DNA from: Natrialbaceae archaeon
GTDB taxonomy: Archaea; Halobacteriota; Halobacteria; Halobacteriales; Natrialbaceae
Direction: 5' to 3'
DNA: 5,668 nt
NCBI GenBank assembly: GCA_003552885.1
Contig: PUPA01000058.1
Coordinates: forward strand, 1-5,668
Shown: positions 1-5,175 of the stretch, piece by piece
How positions within the stretch are numbered: the stretch's first letter is position 1
Layout: every line of letters begins with the position of its first letter
The notes under the pieces: model-generated
What the model saw: the letters and a program-made list of their open reading frames with translations, nothing else
What the model was told of the DNA's origin: nothing
Database searches by the model: none
Translations under genes and position numbers: made by a program

Positions 1-120
1 ATGACCGGCAACGACCGACCCCGCTGTCCGTACTGTGAGGCGCCGCTGTACTCACGTCACTGCAAGTACGTCTGTCCACAACACGGCGTGATCGTCGACT
101 GTAGCGACCCGTTTCTGTGA
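1..120 (+). CDS. small CPxC zinc-finger-like protein, 39 aa
   Basis: This is a complete 39-residue reading frame from ATG to TGA; it begins at the first base of the window, so a start further upstream cannot be excluded. It has five cysteines (C9, C12, C21, C25, C34) and two histidines (H20, H28) in 39 residues. C9-P-Y-C12 followed by C21-x3-C25-P-x-H28 and C34 gives two half-sites that could form one treble-clef or zinc-ribbon-like zinc site. There is no membrane segment or signal peptide. Haloarchaea encode many conserved one-domain zinc-finger proteins of 40-70 residues, mostly of unknown function, and this one resembles that class. The regular spacing of metal ligands and the clean stop argue for a real gene rather than a chance frame. 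Binding to nucleic acid or a protein partner is possible but not shown. The neighbouring gene is convergent, so no operon partner is visible inside the window. Confidence 0.75.
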   Translation: MTGNDRPRCPYCEAPLYSRHCKYVCPQHGVIVDCSDPFL

Positions 121-181
121 GCCGGGCAGGTTCGACGGCGCTCGCACCGGCCCGGGATCGCCAGCCCGCCGAGCCGGACGG

Positions 182-859
182 TCAGGCCGACTGGCCCCCC
201 AACGGCCGTTCCCTGACCAGCCGATAGGCCGGCCCAGAGAGCAAGAGGGCAGCCGCGAGCGCACAGGCGACCGTCAGCGACGCACCGAGCTCCCCGAGGC
301 CGGCGGTCGCGACCGTCGCCGCCGAGGCGCCGACGACGACCCCGGCAGCCGTCCAGGGGAGTTCGCCGACCGCCGTCCCGACGGCGAGGTGTCGGAGCCG
401 AACGCCGCCGGCCGCCGCCGCGGCCGTCGAGACGTCCGCGTGGATCGGTGCCAGCCGCGAGGCCGTCACGCCCCGGATCGGCCCCGCGTGGTCGTAGTAG
501 CCCGTGGCGGCGTCGCCCGCCCGCCCGAGGATCGACCCCGGGAGCCCGTCGCCGTCGGCGAGCCACCGGACGGCCAGAAACGGCGGGATCGCCGTCAGGA
601 CGACGCCCGCGAGTGCGACCGGGACGCCGAGGGCGACGCCGTAGCCGTAGCCGACGACCACCGCAAGCGGCGTCGTCGGCCACGCGAGCAGCGGACGGAG
701 GAGGTACAGTCCCGCGACGGCGAGGCCGAACAGGTACGGATCCGCGGCGACCGATTCGACGGTCGCGAGCGTCGCCGACGGCGAGACGAACAGCGCGCCC
801 GCGGCGAGGATCCCGAGGACGAGGGTGCCCGCGAGCGCCCTGGCCGTCGTCGACGTCAT
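182..859 (-). CDS. VTT-domain (TVP38/TMEM64, DedA-like) membrane protein
   Basis: This 225-residue protein is almost entirely hydrophobic, with likely membrane segments near residues 8-27, 41-60, 64-97 (long, possibly two or a re-entrant loop), 157-180 and 187-210. The segment 55-74 (RPLLAWPTTPLAVVVGYGYG) and the conserved stretch 127-178, containing RGVTASRLAPIHADV, then AAAAGGVRLRHLAVGTAVGELP and VVVGAS, match the pattern of VTT-domain proteins: an R-x-x-P motif, a small-residue helix, a basic loop, then G-x-x-x-G-x-x-P. Residues 101-126 form the hydrophilic loop before the motif. Characterised relatives (TMEM41B, VMP1, bacterial DedA/UptA types) move lipids between leaflets or support undecaprenyl phosphate recycling; the substrate here is unknown. 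The ATG at 859 gives a normal start directly before the first helix. The small membrane gene lies 42 bp upstream on the same strand, so the two may be co-transcribed, although an inverted repeat occupies that gap. Confidence 0.85.
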   Translation of the reverse strand: MTSTTARALAGTLVLGILAAGALFVSPSATLATVESVAADPYLFGLAVAGLYLLRPLLAWPTTPLAVVVGYGYGVALGVPVALAGVVLTAIPPFLAVRWLADGDGLPGSILGRAGDAATGYYDHAGPIRGVTASRLAPIHADVSTAAAAAGGVRLRHLAVGTAVGELPWTAAGVVVGASAATVATAGLGELGASLTVACALAAALLLSGPAYRLVRERPLGGQSA

Positions 860-880
860 CGCTCCGGGCTGGGTGCCGGC

Positions 881-899
881 CCCACAAGGCCTTTGTGGG
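881..899. promoter_or_regulatory. perfect inverted repeat between two membrane genes
   Basis: CCCACAA at 881-887 and TTGTGGG at 893-899 are perfect 7-base arms around a 5-base spacer (GGCCT). The repeat lies in the 42-bp gap between the stop of the small membrane gene and the ATG of the VTT gene, both on the minus strand. Relative to the ATG at 859 it spans about -22 to -40, where the TATA/BRE elements of a leaderless haloarchaeal transcript would sit. It could be a repressor operator over a VTT promoter, or an RNA hairpin in a read-through transcript. The sequence does not decide between these, and no strong TATA core is visible. Confidence 0.4.
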
Positions 900-901
900 T
901 C

Positions 902-1162
902 TCAGGCGTCGGCGAGATACCCCGCGAGCCACGCCCCGATCGCCAGTGCCCAGACGAAGAGGACCGCCGTCGTCCCCTCGGTAAAGAACTGTCCGGCGCC
1001 GAAGATTCCGGCGAGCGCCAGCGCAAAGAGGATCGAGGAGTCGGTCCCAACGGGCGCCGCCTCCCGGGCGGCGACGGCGTACAGCCCGACAGTCGCCCAC
1101 AGCAGCGCGAGGCCACCCCAGGCGATCGGCGAGACGGCGGCGAGGTCGAGTCCGGTCGTCAC
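902..1162 (-). CDS. small three-helix membrane protein, unknown function
   Basis: With a GTG start at 1162 this is an 86-residue protein with three hydrophobic stretches near residues 12-32, 42-58 and 63-84. Polar turns hold REAAP (33-37) and TDSS (40-43), and the second and third helices are joined by QFFTEGTT (58-65). I do not recognise the family; small membrane proteins of this form are common next to transporter-like genes in haloarchaea. The GTG start is preferred because a TTAT core on the minus strand (1188-1191) sits about 27 bases before it, as expected for a leaderless transcript. The alternative ATG at 1189 would add nine residues (MWLPPRRSS) and would itself overlap that TATA element. 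The gene lies 42 bp upstream of the VTT gene on the same strand and is divergent from purD. Function is unknown, and transport or membrane-organisation roles would be speculation. Confidence 0.65.
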   Translation of the reverse strand: MTTGLDLAAVSPIAWGGLALLWATVGLYAVAAREAAPVGTDSSILFALALAGIFGAGQFFTEGTTAVLFVWALAIGAWLAGYLADA

Positions 1163-1187
1163 GGACGATCGACGTGGCGGAAGCCAC

Positions 1188-1191
1188 ATAA
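1188..1191 (-). promoter_or_regulatory. TATA-like element for the small membrane gene
   Basis: On the minus strand the only AT-rich patch in this spacer end reads GATTATG, with the TTAT core at 1191-1188, centred about 27 bases before the GTG at 1162. That distance is the standard one between a haloarchaeal TATA box and the start of a leaderless message, and it decided the start codon chosen for the gene. Confidence 0.5.
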
Positions 1192-1238
1192 TCCGTCCGG
1201 TGTGCCTCGATGGGCTCGTCGGATGGGGCCGCTGGAGG

Positions 1239-1306
1239 CGGATCGGTCGGGCGTGGCCGTCGATGTCGGATCGGTCGGGCGTGGCCGTCGATGTCGGATC
1301 GGTCGG
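1239..1306. repeat. 28-bp tandem repeat in the purD upstream spacer
   Basis: Positions 1239-1266 and 1267-1294 are identical 28-base copies; a third copy begins at 1295 and stays identical for 12 bases (to 1306) before diverging. The copies start CGGATCGGTCGGGCG and end CGTCGATGT. A weaker in-phase match (about 16 of 28) occupies 1211-1238, and an out-of-phase degenerate match (17 of 23) lies at 1328-1350. The array fills the middle of the 229-bp divergent spacer between the small membrane gene and purD. It is open in several frames, giving peptides such as DIDGHARPIR, but these look like translated repeat rather than a gene. The remainder of 1163-1391 shows only the two promoter elements. 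Confidence 0.9.
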
Positions 1307-1361
1307 CCGAGCGGAGCCACCGGAGTCGAATCGGTAAAGCGCGGCCGACGGAAGGACAATC

Positions 1362-1367
1362 TTTAGG
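1362..1367 (+). promoter_or_regulatory. TATA box of purD
   Basis: TTTAGG, inside the AT-richer patch ACAATCTTTAGG (1356-1367), is centred about 27 bases before the purD ATG at 1392. The bases between are G+C-rich with no Shine-Dalgarno sequence, so the transcript is probably leaderless and begins at or next to the ATG. Confidence 0.65.
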
Positions 1368-1391
1368 CTCCCGCCCGTTCCGCTTGCGACC

Positions 1392-2705
1392 ATGCGAGAG
1401 CACGTGCTCCTGATCGGTGGGGGTGGACGCGAACACGCCATCGCCCGCGCGCTCGCCGACAGCGAGTGTGAGCTGTACGCCTGTGCCGGCAACCGAAATC
1501 CGGGGATCGCGGGGCTCGCGGCCGACTTCGAGAGCGTCACTGAGACCGACCCGGAGGCGGTCGTCGCCTACGCCGAGGAGGTCGACGCGACGATCGCCGT
1601 CGTCGGGCCCGAGGCACCCCTCGCGGCCGGCGTCGCCGACGCCTTGGAGGCCGCCGGGGTCTACGCATTCGGCCCCCGGGAGGCCGAGGCCCGGATCGAG
1701 ACGGACAAGGCCTTCCAGCGACGGTTCATGCTCGAACACGGCGTCCCCGGCTGTCCGGAGTTCCGGACGTTCGACGATCCCGAGGCCGCCTGTGCGTTCG
1801 TCGACGAGTACGACGGCGACCTCGCGATCAAGCCCGCCGGACTCACCGGGGGGAAGGGGGTGAAGGTGATCGGCGACCAGGTCACCGCCGAGGAGGGGAA
1901 AGCCTACATCCGTGACTCCGACCACGACCGGCTGGTCTTAGAGGAGCGGCTGGTCGGCGAGGAGTTTACGATCCAGGCGTTCGTCGCCAACGGCGACGTC
2001 CGGACCGCGCCGGCCGTCCAGGACCACAAGCGCGCCTACGAGGGCGACGAGGGGCCGAACACGGGGGGGATGGGGAGCTACTCCGACGCGGGCCGGGAGC
2101 TGCCGTTTATGACCGAAGACGACTACGGAGCGGCCGTCGACGTCCTCGAGGCGACCGTCGACGCCCTCGAGGGTTACAAGGGGATCCTCTACGGCCAGTT
2201 CATGCTCACCGCCGACGGGCCGAAGGTCGTCGAGTTCAACGCCCGCTTTGGCGATCCCGAGGCGATGAACACCCTCCCGGTCCTCGAGACCGACCTCCTC
2301 GAGGTGCTGGTCGCGGCCAGAGACCGCGAGCCCCTGCCAGAGCTCTCGTTCGCCGACCGCGCGACGGTCTGTAAGTACGCGGTGCCCGCGGGCTACCCCA
2401 CCGATCCGGAGGCGGGAGCGAGGGTGACGGTCGACGAGGCGGCCGTCGCCGGGGTCGCCGACGGGACCCGGGACGCGCTTTTGTACTACGCCAGCGTCGA
2501 CGAGCGCGAGGACGGCATCTACACCACGACCTCCCGGTCGTTCGCCGTCGTCGGCGTCGCCGACTCGATCGCGGACGCCGAGGCGGTCGCCGAGGACGCC
2601 CTCGCACTCGCCGGCGAGGAGGGCCTACGCGTGCGCCACGACATCGGCACCGAGGCGCTGCTCCAGCGTCGGATCGATCACGTCGACCGGCTGCGCGGAG
2701 ACTGA
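1392..2705 (+). CDS. purD: phosphoribosylamine-glycine ligase (GAR synthetase)
   Basis: PurD joins glycine to 5-phosphoribosylamine with ATP to give glycinamide ribonucleotide, the second step of de novo IMP synthesis; it acts in the cytosol. The 437-residue length fits the family, and all diagnostic parts are present in order. They are the N-terminal loop LLIGGGGREHA (6-16), VVGPEAPLAAG (70-80), the ATP-grasp region with IKPAGLTGGKGVKV (146-159) and LEERLVGEEFT (183-193), PNTGGMGSYS (222-231), the GARS signature EFNARFGDPE (281-290) with metal-binding E281 and N283, and a C-terminal domain (about 325-430). The protein is rich in Asp and Glu, as usual for a halophile's soluble enzymes. The ATG at 1392 is supported by a TATA box at the leaderless distance and by the motif starting five residues in. 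The gene appears monocistronic, since both neighbours lie on the opposite strand and other purine genes are not in view. Confidence 0.98.
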   Translation: MREHVLLIGGGGREHAIARALADSECELYACAGNRNPGIAGLAADFESVTETDPEAVVAYAEEVDATIAVVGPEAPLAAGVADALEAAGVYAFGPREAEARIETDKAFQRRFMLEHGVPGCPEFRTFDDPEAACAFVDEYDGDLAIKPAGLTGGKGVKVIGDQVTAEEGKAYIRDSDHDRLVLEERLVGEEFTIQAFVANGDVRTAPAVQDHKRAYEGDEGPNTGGMGSYSDAGRELPFMTEDDYGAAVDVLEATVDALEGYKGILYGQFMLTADGPKVVEFNARFGDPEAMNTLPVLETDLLEVLVAARDREPLPELSFADRATVCKYAVPAGYPTDPEAGARVTVDEAAVAGVADGTRDALLYYASVDEREDGIYTTTSRSFAVVGVADSIADAEAVAEDALALAGEEGLRVRHDIGTEALLQRRIDHVDRLRGD

Positions 2706-2717
2706 TACGACCCCTCC

Positions 2718-2732
2718 GTCGCCGACGGCGAC
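2718..2732. terminator. short hairpin in the convergent purD / DUF418 gap
   Basis: GTCGCC (2718-2723) and GGCGAC (2727-2732) are perfect arms around the triplet GAC. The hairpin lies in the 36-bp gap between two converging genes, where it could mark transcript ends from both sides. There is no T-run, which archaeal intrinsic termination normally uses, so termination is only a guess from position; such a hairpin is also easy to get by chance in G+C-rich DNA. Confidence 0.25.
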
Positions 2733-2741
2733 CGCGTGTTC

Positions 2742-4040
2742 TCACGAGTCGAGTCGGAGCGGCTGGCGCTTGCGGTAGGTGAGCGTCCGCCAGAGCCACT
2801 CGATCGGGCCGAACCGGAAGCGCTCCAGCCACCACATCGACAGCGGGATCTGGATCGCCCAGATCAACACGACCACCCCCAGTAACTCCACCCGGCTCAG
2901 CTGTCCGAACAGCCCGAGACCGTGGCCGTAGAAGATCGAGGTCGCGATGACGGTCTGGAGCAGGTAGTTCGTGAACGCGGTTCGCCCGACCGCGGCCAAC
3001 GCCCGGACGACGATCCCCTCCTGGAACCGCCGACAGAGCAGCATGATTCCCGCGAGATAGCCGGTCGCGAGAAACAGCGCCCCCCAGTAGTTGAACTGGA
3101 AGGCGAGCGTGAGGACGGGAACCGTCTCCCAGGCGACCTCCTCGCGCACCCACACCCCGGCGAGCACGAGCGCGAGTCCGAGCCCGCCGACGCCGACGAA
3201 GACGCGTCGATAAAAGCGCGTGCTCCGCTGGTTGGAGATGAGCCCCCACTTGTAGAGTGCCATCCCGACGATCATCAGCCCGCCGAGCATCCAGAACGCC
3301 TCGAAGAGGAAGCCGATCGTGTGTGCCTCGAAGACGACCGGGGCCCGGTGTGTCATCTGCTCGAGCCAGCCGCCCTGGTAGATCTCGATCTCCCGTTCGG
3401 GCGAGCGCTCCGCGCCGAACTTCGCGAGCAACCCCTCCTCGAGACCGGCTCGTTCCTCCGTCCCGAGAGAGAGGTATCCGACGCCCACCAGGAGGTACAA
3501 CGCGGACGGAACCGCGAACATGACCGTCCCGAGAACGAGCTGGCGACCGGGCCGCCACCGCCACACCCAGACGACGAGGAACCCACAGAGCGCGTAGAAG
3601 ACGAGGATGTCACCCCACCACAGCAGGTACGCGTGACCGAGGCCGATGACGAGCAACCAGAACGTCCTGGAGAGGTGTAGTCGCCGGCCGGGCTGGTCCT
3701 TTCGCGCCTTCGATTCCAGGAACAGAACCATCCCGGCACCGAACATGAACGTAAACAGCGTCACGAACTTCTGTTCGAAGAACACGTGGCTGACGGCCCA
3801 CGCGAGGTAGTTCACACCGGTGAACTCCCCGTAGAGGGTCGGGTTGAACGACGCGACGGTCGGCATCCCGAACAGCCAGATGTTGATCACCAAAATCCCG
3901 AGCAGCGCAAACCCACGCAACGCGTCGAGGGCAACGATCCGGTCTGCGGGGACGGTGGGGCCGGGCTCGTCGGAGTCTCGTGTGTCCCCCACGTTCTCGG
4001 CTGCGTTTCTCGGCACGCGTTCGAAATCCGAACAGATCAT
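2742..4040 (-). CDS. DUF418 (YeiB-type) membrane protein
   Basis: This 432-residue polytopic protein shows the family's features in order: a charged tail (1-33); RIVALDALRGFALLGILVIN at 34-53, the entry motif of the first helix; KFVTLFTFMFGAG at 91-103; WGDILVFYALCG at 142-153; GRTAFTNYLLQ at 352-362; and the ending RFRFGPIEWLWRTLTY at 407-422. The C-terminal half (about 265-425) corresponds to the DUF418 domain. About ten membrane helices are likely. The family is widespread in bacteria and haloarchaea and resembles membrane acyltransferase-like proteins, but its biochemical role is not established; transport or surface modification has been suggested for relatives. The ATG at 4040 is chosen. 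TTG at 4043 is a possible one-codon extension, and GTG at 4016 is a real rival because TTTTGA lies about 28 bases before it. The gene is convergent with purD and divergent from an unknown membrane protein. Confidence 0.9.
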   Translation of the reverse strand: MICSDFERVPRNAAENVGDTRDSDEPGPTVPADRIVALDALRGFALLGILVINIWLFGMPTVASFNPTLYGEFTGVNYLAWAVSHVFFEQKFVTLFTFMFGAGMVLFLESKARKDQPGRRLHLSRTFWLLVIGLGHAYLLWWGDILVFYALCGFLVVWVWRWRPGRQLVLGTVMFAVPSALYLLVGVGYLSLGTEERAGLEEGLLAKFGAERSPEREIEIYQGGWLEQMTHRAPVVFEAHTIGFLFEAFWMLGGLMIVGMALYKWGLISNQRSTRFYRRVFVGVGGLGLALVLAGVWVREEVAWETVPVLTLAFQFNYWGALFLATGYLAGIMLLCRRFQEGIVVRALAAVGRTAFTNYLLQTVIATSIFYGHGLGLFGQLSRVELLGVVVLIWAIQIPLSMWWLERFRFGPIEWLWRTLTYRKRQPLRLDS

Positions 4041-4066
4041 CAAAACCGTTTGGGTCCGTCACGGCC

Positions 4067-4085
4067 TCGCCATCCGGGGTGGCGA
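4067..4085. promoter_or_regulatory. inverted repeat in a divergent promoter region
   Basis: TCGCCA (4067-4072) and TGGCGA (4080-4085) form a perfect 6-7-6 inverted repeat in the 79-bp spacer between the divergent DUF418 gene and the eight-helix membrane gene. It abuts the T-run that serves as a TATA-like element for the + strand gene and lies about 27-45 bases before the DUF418 ATG. Position and symmetry suit an operator for a dimeric regulator controlling both genes; no regulator gene is in view. It could be chance. Confidence 0.35.
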
Positions 4086-4088
4086 ACC

Positions 4089-4093
4089 TTTTT
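4089..4093 (+). promoter_or_regulatory. TATA-like T-run before the eight-helix membrane gene
   Basis: TTTTT at 4089-4093, in the context AACCTTTTTCG, is centred 29 bases before the ATG at 4120. This is compatible with a leaderless promoter, although the core departs from the usual TTTAWA form. No Shine-Dalgarno sequence precedes the ATG. Confidence 0.4.
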
Positions 4094-4119
4094 CGACGAA
4101 CCGGGGGTACCGGCACGCG

Positions 4120-4935
4120 ATGAGTCGGCCGAGCCGGTACGAGGTCGCCGCGACGGTGACCCTCCTGTCTCTGGCGGTGGTGTCGAGCGTGCTCGGTCTC
4201 TTTCGAGACGGACACTACGTCGAATCGGGGTTCGAACTCGCTCGTTTGCAGGCCCAGGACGCGACGATCCTCTGTCTCGGCGTTCCCGTACTCGGGGTCG
4301 GCTTCTGGCTGACGTCCCGTGGCTCACTTCGTGGACGTCTCGTCTGGCTGGGTTCGCTCGCGTTCATGGCTTACATGTGGACCCACTACGCGTTCGTCGT
4401 CGCCTACAACGACTTCTTTCTCGGCTACGTCGCGCTGTTCGCCCTCGCCGTGTTCACGCTCGTCAGCGGCGTCACAACGACGAACGCGGTCCAGGTGTAC
4501 GACGCGCTACACGGCGAGATCCCGACGCGGCTGTACGTCGCGTTCCTCGGGGTGGCCGCAGCTGGCCTCGCGTCCATGTGGCTGTCCGACGTCGTTCCTG
4601 CCCTGCTCGCAGGTGAGCTCCCGTCCGGCATCGCGCAGTTCGGGCCGGAAGCGGCCCACACCTACGTCGTCGACCTCGGCGTTCTGGTTCCGTCACTCGC
4701 CATCGCCGCACTCTGGCTACACGGTCGCCGGCCCTGGGGATACGTCTGTGCCGGCGTGTTGCTCGTCTTTGCAGCGCTGGTGGCGCCGACACTGGCCGCG
4801 ATCACGGTCGTGGACGTGCGAGAGGGCGTCGGGATCTCGGCTCCGATTCTCCTCGGAACGATCGCCCCTCCGCTCTTCGGGTTGCTCCTCGCCGGGACCT
4901 ACCTTCGTGGACTGTCCGCGGCCCCCTCACAGTGA
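4120..4935 (+). CDS. eight-helix membrane protein, unknown function
   Basis: This 271-residue protein has about eight hydrophobic segments near residues 8-27, 47-64, 72-95, 99-118, 137-156, 181-200, 205-228 and 239-262, with short loops. Recognisable local features are YNDFFLGYVALFAL (96-109), a loop with DALHGEIPTRLYVAF (128-142), and VVDLGVLVPSLAIAALWL (183-200) followed by HGRRPWGYVCAGVLL (201-215). These resemble a widespread group of uncharacterised bacterial and archaeal membrane proteins with a YN-x-x-F-L-x-YVALF motif and a D-L-x-x-x-x-P helix before R-R-P-x-G. I know of no assigned function. The ATG at 4120 is preferred over upstream in-frame starts because those lie inside the opposite-strand DUF418 gene and a T-run sits at promoter distance. 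Of the first 80 codons, 20 end in A or T (11 of 80 in purD), so codon use is less G+C-biased, hinting at later acquisition or relaxed selection. The gene is divergent from the DUF418 gene. Confidence 0.8.
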   Translation: MSRPSRYEVAATVTLLSLAVVSSVLGLFRDGHYVESGFELARLQAQDATILCLGVPVLGVGFWLTSRGSLRGRLVWLGSLAFMAYMWTHYAFVVAYNDFFLGYVALFALAVFTLVSGVTTTNAVQVYDALHGEIPTRLYVAFLGVAAAGLASMWLSDVVPALLAGELPSGIAQFGPEAAHTYVVDLGVLVPSLAIAALWLHGRRPWGYVCAGVLLVFAALVAPTLAAITVVDVREGVGISAPILLGTIAPPLFGLLLAGTYLRGLSAAPSQ

Positions 4936-5037
4936 GGCTCGAACGGGCCAGGGAAACGGGTCCAGCCGGAGCGACGGGACGGACGGTCACCCTCACGACG
5001 GTGTACGGGCGACCCGACCGGCCGGCGAAACGGCCTC

Positions 5038-5063
5038 CGGACGGGAGTTCACACGCCCGTCCG
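5038..5063. repeat. 8-base inverted repeat after the eight-helix gene
   Basis: CGGACGGG (5038-5045) and CCCGTCCG (5056-5063) are perfect complementary arms around a 10-base spacer, about 100 bases after the stop at 4935. The repeat may form a hairpin in the transcript's 3' region or be a protein-binding site upstream of the UbiA promoter. It has no T-run directly after it, so I do not call it a terminator. Confidence 0.45.
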
Positions 5064-5107
5064 TTCGTCTCCGGGGCTTCACACCCGCTCGTCGCGCTCC
5101 CCGACCG

Positions 5108-5112
5108 TTTTT
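5108..5112 (+). promoter_or_regulatory. T-run, possible promoter or termination signal before the UbiA gene
   Basis: TTTTT at 5108-5112 is the only AT-rich patch in the spacer. It lies about 66 bases before the GTG of the UbiA gene, too far for a leaderless start there, but about 28 bases before another GTG at 5138 that opens a 13-codon frame. As a promoter it would give a message starting near 5137 with a short leader. As an archaeal oligo-T terminator it could instead end the preceding transcript. Both readings are open. Confidence 0.35.
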
Positions 5113-5175
5113 CCCCGTCGGAACGAACGTGGAGACGGTGACCGGGCCGTCTCCCGGAGCCGGGGCGGATCGGCG

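Larger units (their letters stand above)
4936..5175. other. 240-bp stretch without a convincing gene
   Basis: Nothing here has a recognisable product. A GTG frame of 69 codons (4932-5141) begins inside the stop of the preceding gene, but its product is arginine/proline-rich with few acidic residues, unlike haloarchaeal proteins. The region holds a perfect 8-base inverted repeat (5038-5045 and 5056-5063), two TTCACAC words 30 bases apart (5048 and 5078), and a T-run at 5108-5112. It probably contains the 3' end of the preceding transcript and the promoter of the UbiA gene. Confidence 0.6.

Noticed and set aside
1239..1306. Tandem repeat considered as a CRISPR array
   Set aside because: The copies are directly adjacent with no unique spacers between them, and no cas genes are in view.
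389..1366. Plus-strand open frame of 325 codons across the VTT and small membrane genes
   Set aside because: Highly basic, arginine-rich product with no recognisable domain, opposite to two frames with clear membrane helices; it is the complement shadow of those genes.
1210..1413. Small plus-strand frame encoding repeats of the type RRCRIGRAWPSM
   Set aside because: It only translates the 28-bp DNA repeat and runs into purD in a wrong frame; 28 is not a multiple of three, so the peptide repeat is not maintained between copies.
57..1925. Long minus-strand open frame of 622 codons antisense to purD and through the VTT region
   Set aside because: Its product is an arginine/glycine-rich low-complexity chain. 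It runs antisense to clear purD motifs and through the VTT gene in another frame. Long chance frames are usual in DNA this rich in G+C.
2236..3564. Minus-strand open frame of 442 codons overlapping purD and the DUF418 gene
   Set aside because: The arginine/proline-rich product has no family features and overlaps two well-supported genes in other frames.
5101..5121. CCGAC / GTCGG inverted repeat enclosing the T-run considered as an intrinsic terminator
   Set aside because: The arms are only five bases and the T-run sits in the loop rather than after the stem, which does not match a stem-loop terminator.
4932..5141. 69-codon frame after the eight-helix gene considered as a real gene
   Set aside because: The product has about six acidic residues against more than a dozen arginines, no domain, and no promoter of its own. 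It is kept only as part of the overlap finding.
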